The notes under the pieces are model-generated. The model had not been told where the DNA came from, ran no database searches, and saw nothing but the letters and a program-made list of their open reading frames with translations. Shown here piece after piece: positions 1 through 7,167 of a DNA stretch of 50,032 nucleotides (the stretch's first letter is position 1; the number at the start of each line of letters is the position of its first letter). The position numbers and the translations under genes were made by a program. The stretch comes from Gammaproteobacteria bacterium. GTDB lineage: Bacteria > Pseudomonadota > Gammaproteobacteria > Francisellales > CACEW01. Where the stretch lies: the NCBI GenBank assembly GCA_030652335.1, contig JAUSAW010000014.1, positions 1 to 50,032 of the forward strand. The letters run 5' to 3'.

Positions 1-458
1 TTTTTCGCAAGTGCGTCGGACTCCGATGGCACCATCGTCTCTTATTCCTGGGACTTTGGTGATGGCGCTTCTGCAAACAGTACAAACGCCAGTCATAGCT
101 ATACCTTAGCTGGTAATTACACCGTGACGCTGACGGTTACCGATAATGATGGAGCCACAGCTACAGCTCAAACAACGATCACGGTCTCACCTCTTCCGGG
201 TAATGTCTTACCGGAGGCGTTTCTGAATCTATCCACCTGGGAAGGTGAGGCACCGCTAGCGGTCGATTTTTTCGCAAGTGCGTCGGACTCCGATGGCACC
301 ATCGTCTCTTATTCCTGGGACTTTGGTGATGGCGCTTCTGCAAACAGTACAAACGCCAGTCATAGCTATACCTTAGCTGGTAATTATACCGTGACGCTGA
401 CGGTTACCGATAATGATGGAGCCACAGCTACAGCTCAAACAACGGTCACGGTCTCACC
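1..458 (+). repeat. Near-identical tandem PKD-coding repeat, 267-bp period
   Basis: Bases 1-191 and 268-458 match with only two differences that I could find: tac/tat near 120/387 and atc/gtc near 178/445. Identity stops abruptly after 191/458. The period of 267 bp equals 89 codons, one PKD domain. The other two PKD copies in the same gene are far more diverged, so this pair comes from a recent duplication or gene conversion. The left copy is cut by the window edge and more copies may lie upstream. Confidence 0.92.
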
Positions 459-1086
459 GGCAGCAGCAAACATGGTGCCGACTGCTCTTTTCTATATGAC
501 ACAGGATTCAGGAGTCGCGCCGCTGGACGTCGGCTTTGATGGAGCCTATTCCACCGATGACGATGGGACAGTAACAAATTACTTATGGAATTTTGGCGAT
601 GGTAATTCAGCCACCGGTGCCAATGTCTCCCATGTCTATACCACAGCCGGGTCATTCACGGCCAAACTGACAGTTACAGACGACAAGGGTGCTCAAGCCA
701 CCTATGACGGGCTTATTGTCGTCGAGGCGGCTGCTGTCTCTCCCACAATTCTTATTGCTGCCTTCAGCATTAATCCACAAATTCCGAGCATCAAAGATGT
801 CGTCCAGTTTTCCGGCTCTGCCTCCACAGCTCCCGATGGGAATATAGCCTCTTATCTCTGGGATTTTGGTGATGGTGAAAGCGCAAATGGTGTCAACGTA
901 TCTCACCAATATAGCGTACCAGGTATCTATACCTCCAAGCTGACGATCTGGGATAATTACAATGCCAGCAGTCAGAAGAGCGTTGCGCTTACCGTACTTT
1001 CTGCGGAGAGTCGTGCCCAGGAACTGCGCACCCATGGAGCCTTGGATGCCCTTCGCTTTTTGCTGTTAAAAAAGAAGGAAAAGTAA
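1..1086 (+). CDS. PKD-repeat surface/secreted protein, C-terminal part (5' end outside window)
   Basis: The reading frame is open from the first base, so the gene starts upstream of the window. What is visible is about 3.7 PKD domains, each with the hallmark Y-x-W-D/N-F-G-D-G followed by S-H-x-Y and T-x-x-L-T-V-T-D strands. The WDFGDG/WNFGDG copies lie near bases 49, 316, 586 and 859. PKD domains are immunoglobulin-like folds of extracellular proteins, used in adhesion or polysaccharide binding. The tail after the last domain is short and basic (ending LLLKKKEK). It has no PEP-CTERM, LPXTG or autotransporter signal, so the mode of attachment is not visible. The first two copies are almost identical at the DNA level (see the repeat). 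A catalytic domain could lie upstream; none is seen here. Confidence 0.85.
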   Translation, partial: FFASASDSDGTIVSYSWDFGDGASANSTNASHSYTLAGNYTVTLTVTDNDGATATAQTTITVSPLPGNVLPEAFLNLSTWEGEAPLAVDFFASASDSDGTIVSYSWDFGDGASANSTNASHSYTLAGNYTVTLTVTDNDGATATAQTTVTVSPAAANMVPTALFYMTQDSGVAPLDVGFDGAYSTDDDGTVTNYLWNFGDGNSATGANVSHVYTTAGSFTAKLTVTDDKGAQATYDGLIVVEAAAVSPTILIAAFSINPQIPSIKDVVQFSGSASTAPDGNIASYLWDFGDGESANGVNVSHQYSVPGIYTSKLTIWDNYNASSQKSVALTVLSAESRAQELRTHGALDALRFLLLKKKEK

Positions 1087-1123
1087 AGCAAATATGGGCG
1101 TTGAGCAGGTGTGACGGAGATTT

Positions 1124-2065
1124 TTGTTGAGTTTCTTTTTAAAAATTAAGAATTTCCTTTTCATTGCTTTTTTTGCGATAGCACTGGTTGCCCTGCTCCT
1201 GCCTGGAGGCATTTTACCAGACAGTACGCGTTCCGTTTATTATCTCTGGGAAAGCGGTCATCTTTTTCTCTTTTATCTGGGATGGCACCTTTTCTCCACC
1301 TGCTGTCCCCGATTTCTAAACCTTTCCTTTTCCCGTCAGTTGTCCATTCTCCTCGGGGTAACATTTCTCTGTATTGTCATTTTAGAAGGGCTGCAAAGTT
1401 CCCTCTCCGGAAAATCCTTTTCGGTTACAGATATACTTGGTGATATTGCAGGATCCTTGATCTTTCTGTCTTTTCACCATAGACGGAAAGGGAACAGCTA
1501 TTTTTTGCTCCATGGCGCAGCTTTACTTCTAGCTGGTTTTGTCCTATGGCCGGTATTTTGCTCATTTACTGATGAAATGCTGGCACGATATCAGTTTCCT
1601 CTTCTGGCTGACTTTGAAACGCCCTTTGAGAAAAGCCGCTTCGAAGGAAAGACAGGAAGCGGTACACGTTCAAGCGAGGAGGCCTTTCATGGCAGGCATA
1701 GTTTACGGCTTTCTTTATTGCCGGGTCCATGGTCCGGAATGACCTTGAGATATTTTCCAGCCGACTGGCAGGGTTATACCCAACTCCATTTTGCCGTTTA
1801 TAATCCTGACCGGCAACCGGTATCTCTTGAGGTTTCTATCCATGATACCCTGCACGAGCAAGGGAACAAACCATACAATGATCTCTATAGTCGGATTATT
1901 TCGTTACCGGCAGGGTGGACAAAGGTCCAGATCCCCCTTGCCGAGGTTCAGAAAGGACCACAGTTCCGGCAGATGGATCTTGCTCATATCAGTGGCCTTG
2001 GTTTTTTTGTGGAGAAGGAGAAAAAGCCGCTGACCCTTTATCTTGATGCGCTCAGGCTTGAATAA
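1124..2065 (+). CDS. VanZ-like membrane protein with C-terminal carbohydrate-binding-like domain
   Basis: The first ~150 residues form a VanZ-type membrane domain: a hydrophobic N-terminus, then GHLFLFYLGWHL, then the conserved segment E-G-L-Q-x(8)-S-x-x-D-I-L-G-D-I-A-G (about residues 88-107), then another membrane segment near 128-148. Residues ~160-313 are a soluble beta-rich domain beginning LLADFETPFE, with W-x-x-Y-x-x-L-x-F-x-V-Y-N and a final LYLDALRLE strand. This resembles CBM11/CIA30 galactose-binding-like folds. VanZ proteins are small membrane proteins of uncertain function, also found beside exosortase/EPS loci; the fusion suggests glycan binding outside the membrane. The start is TTG at 1124, about 5 nt after GGAGA; TTG at 1127 is an alternative. 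It lies 37 bp after the PKD gene. Confidence 0.8.
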   Translation: MLSFFLKIKNFLFIAFFAIALVALLLPGGILPDSTRSVYYLWESGHLFLFYLGWHLFSTCCPRFLNLSFSRQLSILLGVTFLCIVILEGLQSSLSGKSFSVTDILGDIAGSLIFLSFHHRRKGNSYFLLHGAALLLAGFVLWPVFCSFTDEMLARYQFPLLADFETPFEKSRFEGKTGSGTRSSEEAFHGRHSLRLSLLPGPWSGMTLRYFPADWQGYTQLHFAVYNPDRQPVSLEVSIHDTLHEQGNKPYNDLYSRIISLPAGWTKVQIPLAEVQKGPQFRQMDLAHISGLGFFVEKEKKPLTLYLDALRLE

Positions 2066-2115
2066 GGAGAGATTTCCAGAGCGGAGCGTACTTTATCTTT
2101 GATGTCTTGTTGTAC

Positions 2116-2146
2116 TCTGGTTCCCATTCATAGCATGGGAACCAGA
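2116..2146. terminator. Stem-loop between convergent genes
   Basis: A perfect 12-bp inverted repeat (2116-2127 with 2135-2146, arm TCTGGTTCCCAT) with a 7-nt loop lies in the 107-bp gap between the convergent VanZ-like and acyltransferase genes. Its position suits a bidirectional terminator. Neither side has a clear T-run, so it would be a weak or Rho-assisted one. Confidence 0.5.
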
Positions 2147-2172
2147 TCAAAGCCCCGCATCGTTAATCACCT

Positions 2173-3306
2173 TCAACCATGAGAACAACCGGAACTGGCT
2201 GGCGGGCCTTCAGTAATGAACCTTCCGGAGGGCCAGATGTCGGCCAGAGCCAATAAAAAGTTCTTCGGAGATCGTGCGCCGCAGAACAAATGATATCCCG
2301 CCCGCCTCCTTGCGCCCCATTTCAATTTATGTTCTTCGTCGCCGCCAAGATAGTCATATTCTTGCACCTTGTTGGCGATGCACCAGTCAATCACTGCATG
2401 ACGAAGGACATTGCCAAGTCCGCCGGGTCCGTCTGGATCAAAGCCTTCCTGCAACTGATAGAATACCCCATGATAGAGATAGCCGATTTGCACGGCAAGG
2501 ATCGTGCCGTCAATCTGCAGGGAAAAGAGTTTCAGCCATCCCTTTTGCAGGGCCGTGGTGGCAAATCCTGTGTAAAAATCCTGCATCAGGGGGCGGCGGA
2601 CAAAGCTTCCCTGTTGTCCAATTGATTCCCAGCGTTTTTTGTGGAGGCAGAAGAGGCTGTCGAGATAAAGAGGGAGGTCCTCTTCCTGATAACAGAGACT
2701 GATTGAAATCTTGCTGGTCTGTTCAAGTTTCTTTTTCTGTCTGCGGATCAAGGGATAAAGGGATCCCAGCATATTGCGGTTGTACTCCTCTATGCTTTCG
2801 GGCAGGGGGATACTGCTGAACACAGCCTCTCGTTGCCGGAAGAATGCACGGTTGTGAGTATAGAGTCGGGCCATCCTGGAGGCGGCGCTGGTCCATCCTG
2901 AAACATAGGGAAGATACAGGCAATCCCATTTGTTTCGATGCGCCTCCAGACACTCGTCTATGCATTGTAATGCATCCTCCATGGCTTCGGGTGAGGCAAT
3001 GATGTCAGGACATTCAGCACCGCAATGGCAATCGCCCATTGGCCGCAGGCATTTGTAGGAGATGCAATTGAGGAACAGGAAGCTGCTCTGATAGAGGGGC
3101 AGAAAGGCCTGTGGATGTTCCTGTTCGTCGAAGACGGCAATGATAAAATGGGGGATGTCTCTGGCAACGTGCATCTTCCAGGCGGAGAGCCATTCCCAGG
3201 TCAGAAAAATGGTGCTGCCTGGCGAGAGCCGTACCAGTTCATTCCAGCGATCAGCATGGGAGCTAAGGTCATCAAGGGATGTAAAGAGGCAGGCATGAAG
3301 TTGCAT
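2173..3306 (-). CDS. CelD/BcsL-type GNAT acyltransferase (EPS-associated)
   Basis: This 377-residue cytoplasmic protein has the layout of the CelD/BcsL-like GNAT family (acetyltransferase fold 6). Visible landmarks are an N-terminal S-T-I-F-L-T-W-E-W segment, a central R-R-P-L-M-Q-D-F-Y motif, and a C-terminal G-L-G-N-V-L-R-H-A-V-I-D-W segment followed by YDYLGGDEEHKLKWG. Members occur in cellulose and EPS operons and are thought to acylate sugars or lipid-linked intermediates; the substrate here is unknown. It is clearly paralogous to the protein at 5941-7050, which shares each of these landmarks. It is the last gene of the leftward run. No strong ribosome-binding site is seen before its ATG. 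Confidence 0.75.
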   Translation of the reverse strand: MQLHACLFTSLDDLSSHADRWNELVRLSPGSTIFLTWEWLSAWKMHVARDIPHFIIAVFDEQEHPQAFLPLYQSSFLFLNCISYKCLRPMGDCHCGAECPDIIASPEAMEDALQCIDECLEAHRNKWDCLYLPYVSGWTSAASRMARLYTHNRAFFRQREAVFSSIPLPESIEEYNRNMLGSLYPLIRRQKKKLEQTSKISISLCYQEEDLPLYLDSLFCLHKKRWESIGQQGSFVRRPLMQDFYTGFATTALQKGWLKLFSLQIDGTILAVQIGYLYHGVFYQLQEGFDPDGPGGLGNVLRHAVIDWCIANKVQEYDYLGGDEEHKLKWGARRRAGYHLFCGARSPKNFLLALADIWPSGRFITEGPPASSGCSHG

Positions 3307-3343
3307 GATGGATAGATAAGTGAACTTGAAAAAATATTAAAAA

Positions 3344-3384
3344 AGTCCCCTCTCCCTAAGGGAGAGGGTTAGGGTGAGGGGGAT
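3344..3384. repeat. REP-like palindromic element
   Basis: The segment contains CCCTCTCCC-TAA-GGGAGAGGG, a 9-bp perfect stem, followed by TTAGGGTGAGGGGG. This stem plus G-rich tail matches REP-type intergenic repeats known in many Proteobacteria. It lies in the gap between the 3306 gene start and the lyase gene (3307-3801), a stretch with repeats but no convincing gene. Confidence 0.6.
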
Positions 3385-3548
3385 TTGCTGTGCACAGAAG
3401 CAATAATTTACCCAGATGCAATTTTTAAATCGGACAATGATGAAAAATACATAATAGAGGCATTTATGTTGTTAGGGATTTTGAAAACACCAAAATACCA
3501 TTTTTGACAACACACTGTGTTTGCAAAATTCTACGCCCCTTAATCACC

Positions 3549-3700
3549 GTCCTTGAACAGAAGGAGGGTGTGCCAAAACCTTAGTCCCCCTCCTTCTGTT
3601 CAAGGAGGGGTTAGGGGTGGTTGCTGTTAGTTGTGGTTACTTTGGAATCTCACAAATCTTACTACCACCCCCAGCCCCTCCTTAAAATGAAGGAGGGGGG
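3549..3700. repeat. Composite nested palindrome (CCTCCTT/AAGGAGG family)
   Basis: Three inverted pairings overlap here. A perfect 17-bp arm, 3551-3567 (CCTTGAACAGAAGGAGG), pairs with 3589-3605 across a 21-nt loop. CCCCTCCTT at 3675-3683 pairs with AAGGAGGGG at 3690-3698. The segment 3604-3621 pairs with 3664-3681 with two mismatches. The segment TTAGTCC...CCTCCTT...TTCAAGGAGG also recurs at 32877-32956, so this is one of two copies of a dispersed family in the window. It looks like a non-coding MITE/REP-like element. It lies downstream of nothing and upstream of the 2173-3306 gene on the minus strand. Confidence 0.75.
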
Positions 3701-3801
3701 TAAAAAACCAAACCTTGCAACCCTGTTAAACCCGACAATTCCTGCAAGGGGCGCACGGCGCACCCTGAGCGAAATGGTATATCGGGAAATTCTTTACCCA
3801 T

Positions 3802-5823
3802 TTACGTAAAAGAGATGGAGCAGGAGATCGTCGTCTCTCCACAAATGTCCGCCCTGACCACCAAGGCCGGACAGGGCTGTTTTCGGTGATAGCCGTTGCT
3901 TGCCCAGCCAAGAGGCGGCTGCAGGTTTCCGTAAAAAATCTCAGCGGAAAGATTTTTTTCCAGGCGCAGGATTGCACATCCATTCTGCCCGGTGACGCGA
4001 AATCCAGTTTCATCAAGCTGTTCAAGTGTACAGGTAGGGGCAAAATGAAAGGCAAGACGGATCGTATGCTGTTCTTTTGCTACTACTTCATCAGTGATAT
4101 CAAGAATTCGTTTATTGCCGTCAAGCTGCAGGGTCCGGCGATGCAGCACCGGATCCTCCAGTCTACCATAGCCGTTGTGTTCACCTTTGACCATCCCGCC
4201 ATTGTCAGATGGCTGCCAGTCAAGGCATCTGGCAGCCGCTCGTTTACCCCATAAGAAAAGTCCGAGCATAACCGACTGGTCCTGGCCATCTACCTCAAGG
4301 GTATTGTGGGCAAGGGTGCTTCTGAAATACTGACGCCACTCCGGATAGGTGAAGTAGTCATATGTCCCGGGATCAATAATGAGATCCTCACCAAAGGCCT
4401 TGAGGGTAAAACTCAGGGCATCGGCATGGCCATGGGCGGCAATCGTGCCGAAGCCGAGTTGCCCGCAATCAAAGAGTACACTTATGCGGTCATCTTCATT
4501 GGGGTGCCCGCTCTGCAGCAGGTAAAAGCCGCTATCTTGAAAGGCATGCGAAAGAAGGTGATTACCTTCTTTGCTTGGTGCAATGGAGTCAAATTGTTCT
4601 CGGCCGACAGCGCCAAAAAGCCAGCGCAGAGATTGAGAGTAATCTGGCGCCCATGCCTTATATTGCCCGTTATTAAACAGCAGAGCGCCGGCGCCCAAGA
4701 GTGGTTTGGGGTCTATATGGGAATCACCGAGGTTCAGAACATAGCCATCATCCGCGTCTCCGTAAAAAACAGGATTGCCACCGCCTTCCTGCAGTCGTCC
4801 GATGAAGAGAAGCTGCCGTTCAACATTGCGCCAGTATTGTGGGGGGAATTCCTTGCCACACCATTTGCCAACTAAACCACACAAGAGGAAAAACTGGATG
4901 ACAAAGAATTGATATTCCAGTGCCAGCTCTTTGTTGCTGCCGTCCATAAAGGTCTGCAGCTCAATTTCCCGACAGAGGATTTCGAAACTTTCGCTTTGCC
5001 ATTTTGTCGCGTTGGTCAATTGCGGGAAGTAACTGGTGGCGATAAAGACACCTCCTGCTTCGCCGATGAGATGGTTGTTAGCCGATGACCCTCGCGAATA
5101 TTTCATGGTAATCTCTCGAAGATGCAGATAGATGCTATGCAACAGCTGATCACGAAAAGTGCCACTGAATATTCCCGACTCAAGCGTCAGATCAATAACC
5201 CATACCCAGTTGATCAGGCGAATAGAAAGCTCCATGGGGCTACGCCAGTTCATGCCGTAGCCGTAAGGACATTGGTCAAGCCAGGATTCGAGCTGCTTCT
5301 TGATTTCCCAAGCGTATTTTTCATTTCCACTGGCACGATAGGCCCTGGCCAGCACGACCAGATGCTGGTGCCGATTTGGCTCCCAGACCAGTTTACAGTC
5401 GCCGGCCTCGTTAAAATCTCGATAATCGATCTTTTGTGCAAGTCCAATCGGCGCATCGATGTCACTGCCATGGTCTTTGTTCCATTGAATCGGATGGCCG
5501 TGATCGTGGTCGCGGAGATGAAAGTACGAAAGTTTGTGCTTGGTGATCTTGTCTGCCTGGCTGATCAATGACGCACACCAGTTTTGTTCATCCCGGCAGG
5601 CTTCATCCCGCGTCCACTCGCCAACCTTGAGATCAGACACCCGAAAGGGCGGCTGCCAGTTTGTTCTGTCTGCCTTGGAGATTGCCTGCTCCAGTGACGG
5701 AAAGCTGCCACGGGGTATCTGAAAGGCGTCAACCCAGTCAAGGCATTTACCCTGAATACGCCAGAGGATTTCAGCCGGTGACATGCTTTTCAGACGTTGA
5801 AAATACCAGGATGGGGTTTGCAT
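3802..5823 (-). CDS. Heparinase II/III-family polysaccharide lyase/hydrolase
   Basis: At 673 residues it has the length and two-part plan of heparinase II/III-like enzymes. The N-terminal (alpha/alpha) half begins with W-Y-F-x-R-L-K-S-M-S-P-A-E-I and includes W-x-x-N-R-H-Q-H-L (about 150) and the NNHLIGEAGG segment near 250, where the catalytic Asn and His are expected. The C-terminal beta-sheet half starts near the AAHGHADALSFTL motif (~465), followed by IDPGTYDYF and FRSTLAHNTLEVDGQDQS. The family cleaves uronic-acid-containing glycans by beta-elimination and its members are common in exosortase/EPS loci, where they may trim or release the polymer. No convincing signal peptide is visible, so its compartment is unclear. 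It fits with a uronic acid in the polymer. Confidence 0.85.
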   Translation of the reverse strand: MQTPSWYFQRLKSMSPAEILWRIQGKCLDWVDAFQIPRGSFPSLEQAISKADRTNWQPPFRVSDLKVGEWTRDEACRDEQNWCASLISQADKITKHKLSYFHLRDHDHGHPIQWNKDHGSDIDAPIGLAQKIDYRDFNEAGDCKLVWEPNRHQHLVVLARAYRASGNEKYAWEIKKQLESWLDQCPYGYGMNWRSPMELSIRLINWVWVIDLTLESGIFSGTFRDQLLHSIYLHLREITMKYSRGSSANNHLIGEAGGVFIATSYFPQLTNATKWQSESFEILCREIELQTFMDGSNKELALEYQFFVIQFFLLCGLVGKWCGKEFPPQYWRNVERQLLFIGRLQEGGGNPVFYGDADDGYVLNLGDSHIDPKPLLGAGALLFNNGQYKAWAPDYSQSLRWLFGAVGREQFDSIAPSKEGNHLLSHAFQDSGFYLLQSGHPNEDDRISVLFDCGQLGFGTIAAHGHADALSFTLKAFGEDLIIDPGTYDYFTYPEWRQYFRSTLAHNTLEVDGQDQSVMLGLFLWGKRAAARCLDWQPSDNGGMVKGEHNGYGRLEDPVLHRRTLQLDGNKRILDITDEVVAKEQHTIRLAFHFAPTCTLEQLDETGFRVTGQNGCAILRLEKNLSAEIFYGNLQPPLGWASNGYHRKQPCPALVVRADICGETTISCSISFT

Positions 5824-5940
5824 AGGGTTGTTGAGAAGGGATAGTTTGGTGAATGCTACAAACAGAAATTGAAATATTCTGGATATAACGTGTTAGGTGG
5901 ATAAGCGACAGTAACTCTTAACCCCTGCCGTTCTCTGTGG

Positions 5941-7050
5941 TTAAGGTTTGATAAATCGTCCGGATGGCCAGATTCCAGCAAAGCGGATGAATAAATTTTT
6001 CAGACTTCGACGGCCAAGAAATAGCCGCCAGCCCCATCGTTCTGTTGAGCCCCATGAAACTTTGTGTGGTGAATGGACGCCTAAAAAATCATATTCTCGA
6101 ATATGTTGTTCCATGCACCAGCAGATAACTTTTTCCCGCAGCACGTTCCCTAATCCGGGCAGACCTTCCGGGTCATAGCCTTCCTGGAGTTGATGAAAAA
6201 TATTGTTGTAAATGTATCCATATTGAATAGCCTGGGGAATACCATCTAAAGAAAGGGAAAAGAAGGCAAGCCACCCGGTTTCTAAGGCCTTGCGTGCAAA
6301 ATCACGGTAAAATTCCTCCATTCCAGGCCTGCGTGCAAAGCTGCCCAGTTGGCCTTTGTCCTGCCAGCGTTGGGCGTGAAGACTAAAGAAAGTAGTTAAA
6401 AATGAGGGAAGATCCTCTGCTTGAGTACAGTGATGAATTTCCAACGTATGCTGGCGGCTTGCTCGTTGATTCTGGCGTCGAAGTATGGACGCCCGGCCCT
6501 TTGGAAGCAGGAGGATGAACTCTTCCCATGAATTTGGCAATGGCATGGAGCTAAAGGAGTAGGGCTGTTTTTTTATTGTGAAGGTACTTGGTTGGAAAAC
6601 CCTGGTACACCGTTCCAGCGCTCCTGCCCACCCGGCAATGTTGAGGAGCCAGACCCAGTCCCATTTTTTTGCATGTTCACTATAGAGTTGAGCCATCATT
6701 GGGATAGCTGCCTCTTCCATACCCCGTTTAATAATAATGTCTGGATATTCAGCCCCTGAATTGCTATCGCCAAGTATGCGCAAGCATTGGTATGAAATTC
6801 GGCCAAAAAGATATAAGCGAGATCGGTAAAACGGGGCCAGGGCAATGAGTTGCTGCTCTGAGTCGCGAACAGCAACCACCATCAGTGCGGCATCCGGTAA
6901 AATCGTCTCTAACCAGGATGATATCCACTCCCAGGTCAGGAAAATGCTATCCGCATTAGACGTTCGTAACAACGCATTCCATTCAGGAGCAAGCTGTGCA
7001 AGTTCATTCCTCGTTTCAATCAAAACTGTAGAGCAACGTGAGGAGTTCAT
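5941..7050 (-). CDS. CelD/BcsL-type GNAT acyltransferase (paralogue of 2173-3306)
   Basis: This is a second member of the CelD-like GNAT family. It shares S-I-F-L-T-W-E-W near the N-terminus, G-S-F-A-R-R-P-G-M-E-E-F-Y in the middle, and G-L-G-N-V-L-R-E-K-V-I-C-W followed by YDFLGVHSPHKVSWG at the end with the gene at 2173-3306. The frame stays open to an ATG at 7143, which would add 31 residues. I chose the ATG at 7050 because it puts FLTWEW at the same distance from the start as in the paralogue; neither start has a strong ribosome-binding site. It follows the exosortase gene and precedes the lyase. Sugar or lipid-linked-intermediate acylation is inferred from the family and context. Confidence 0.75.
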   Translation of the reverse strand: MNSSRCSTVLIETRNELAQLAPEWNALLRTSNADSIFLTWEWISSWLETILPDAALMVVAVRDSEQQLIALAPFYRSRLYLFGRISYQCLRILGDSNSGAEYPDIIIKRGMEEAAIPMMAQLYSEHAKKWDWVWLLNIAGWAGALERCTRVFQPSTFTIKKQPYSFSSMPLPNSWEEFILLLPKGRASILRRQNQRASRQHTLEIHHCTQAEDLPSFLTTFFSLHAQRWQDKGQLGSFARRPGMEEFYRDFARKALETGWLAFFSLSLDGIPQAIQYGYIYNNIFHQLQEGYDPEGLPGLGNVLREKVICWCMEQHIREYDFLGVHSPHKVSWGSTERWGWRLFLGRRSLKNLFIRFAGIWPSGRFIKP

Positions 7051-7167
7051 TTCCGCACGGATTTTCTTGAAGGTTTGTAACGTGCCATGAAAAAAACAGG
7101 GTGCAATGTTGAGCTTGCATTGCCATTTTCTCCCGCTATCCATGATTGAGGCTGGTTCACGACAATA

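Noticed and set aside
4306..4875. A 189-codon plus-strand frame opposite the heparinase-like gene
   Set aside because: Antisense to a well-supported gene; no domain or ribosome-binding site.
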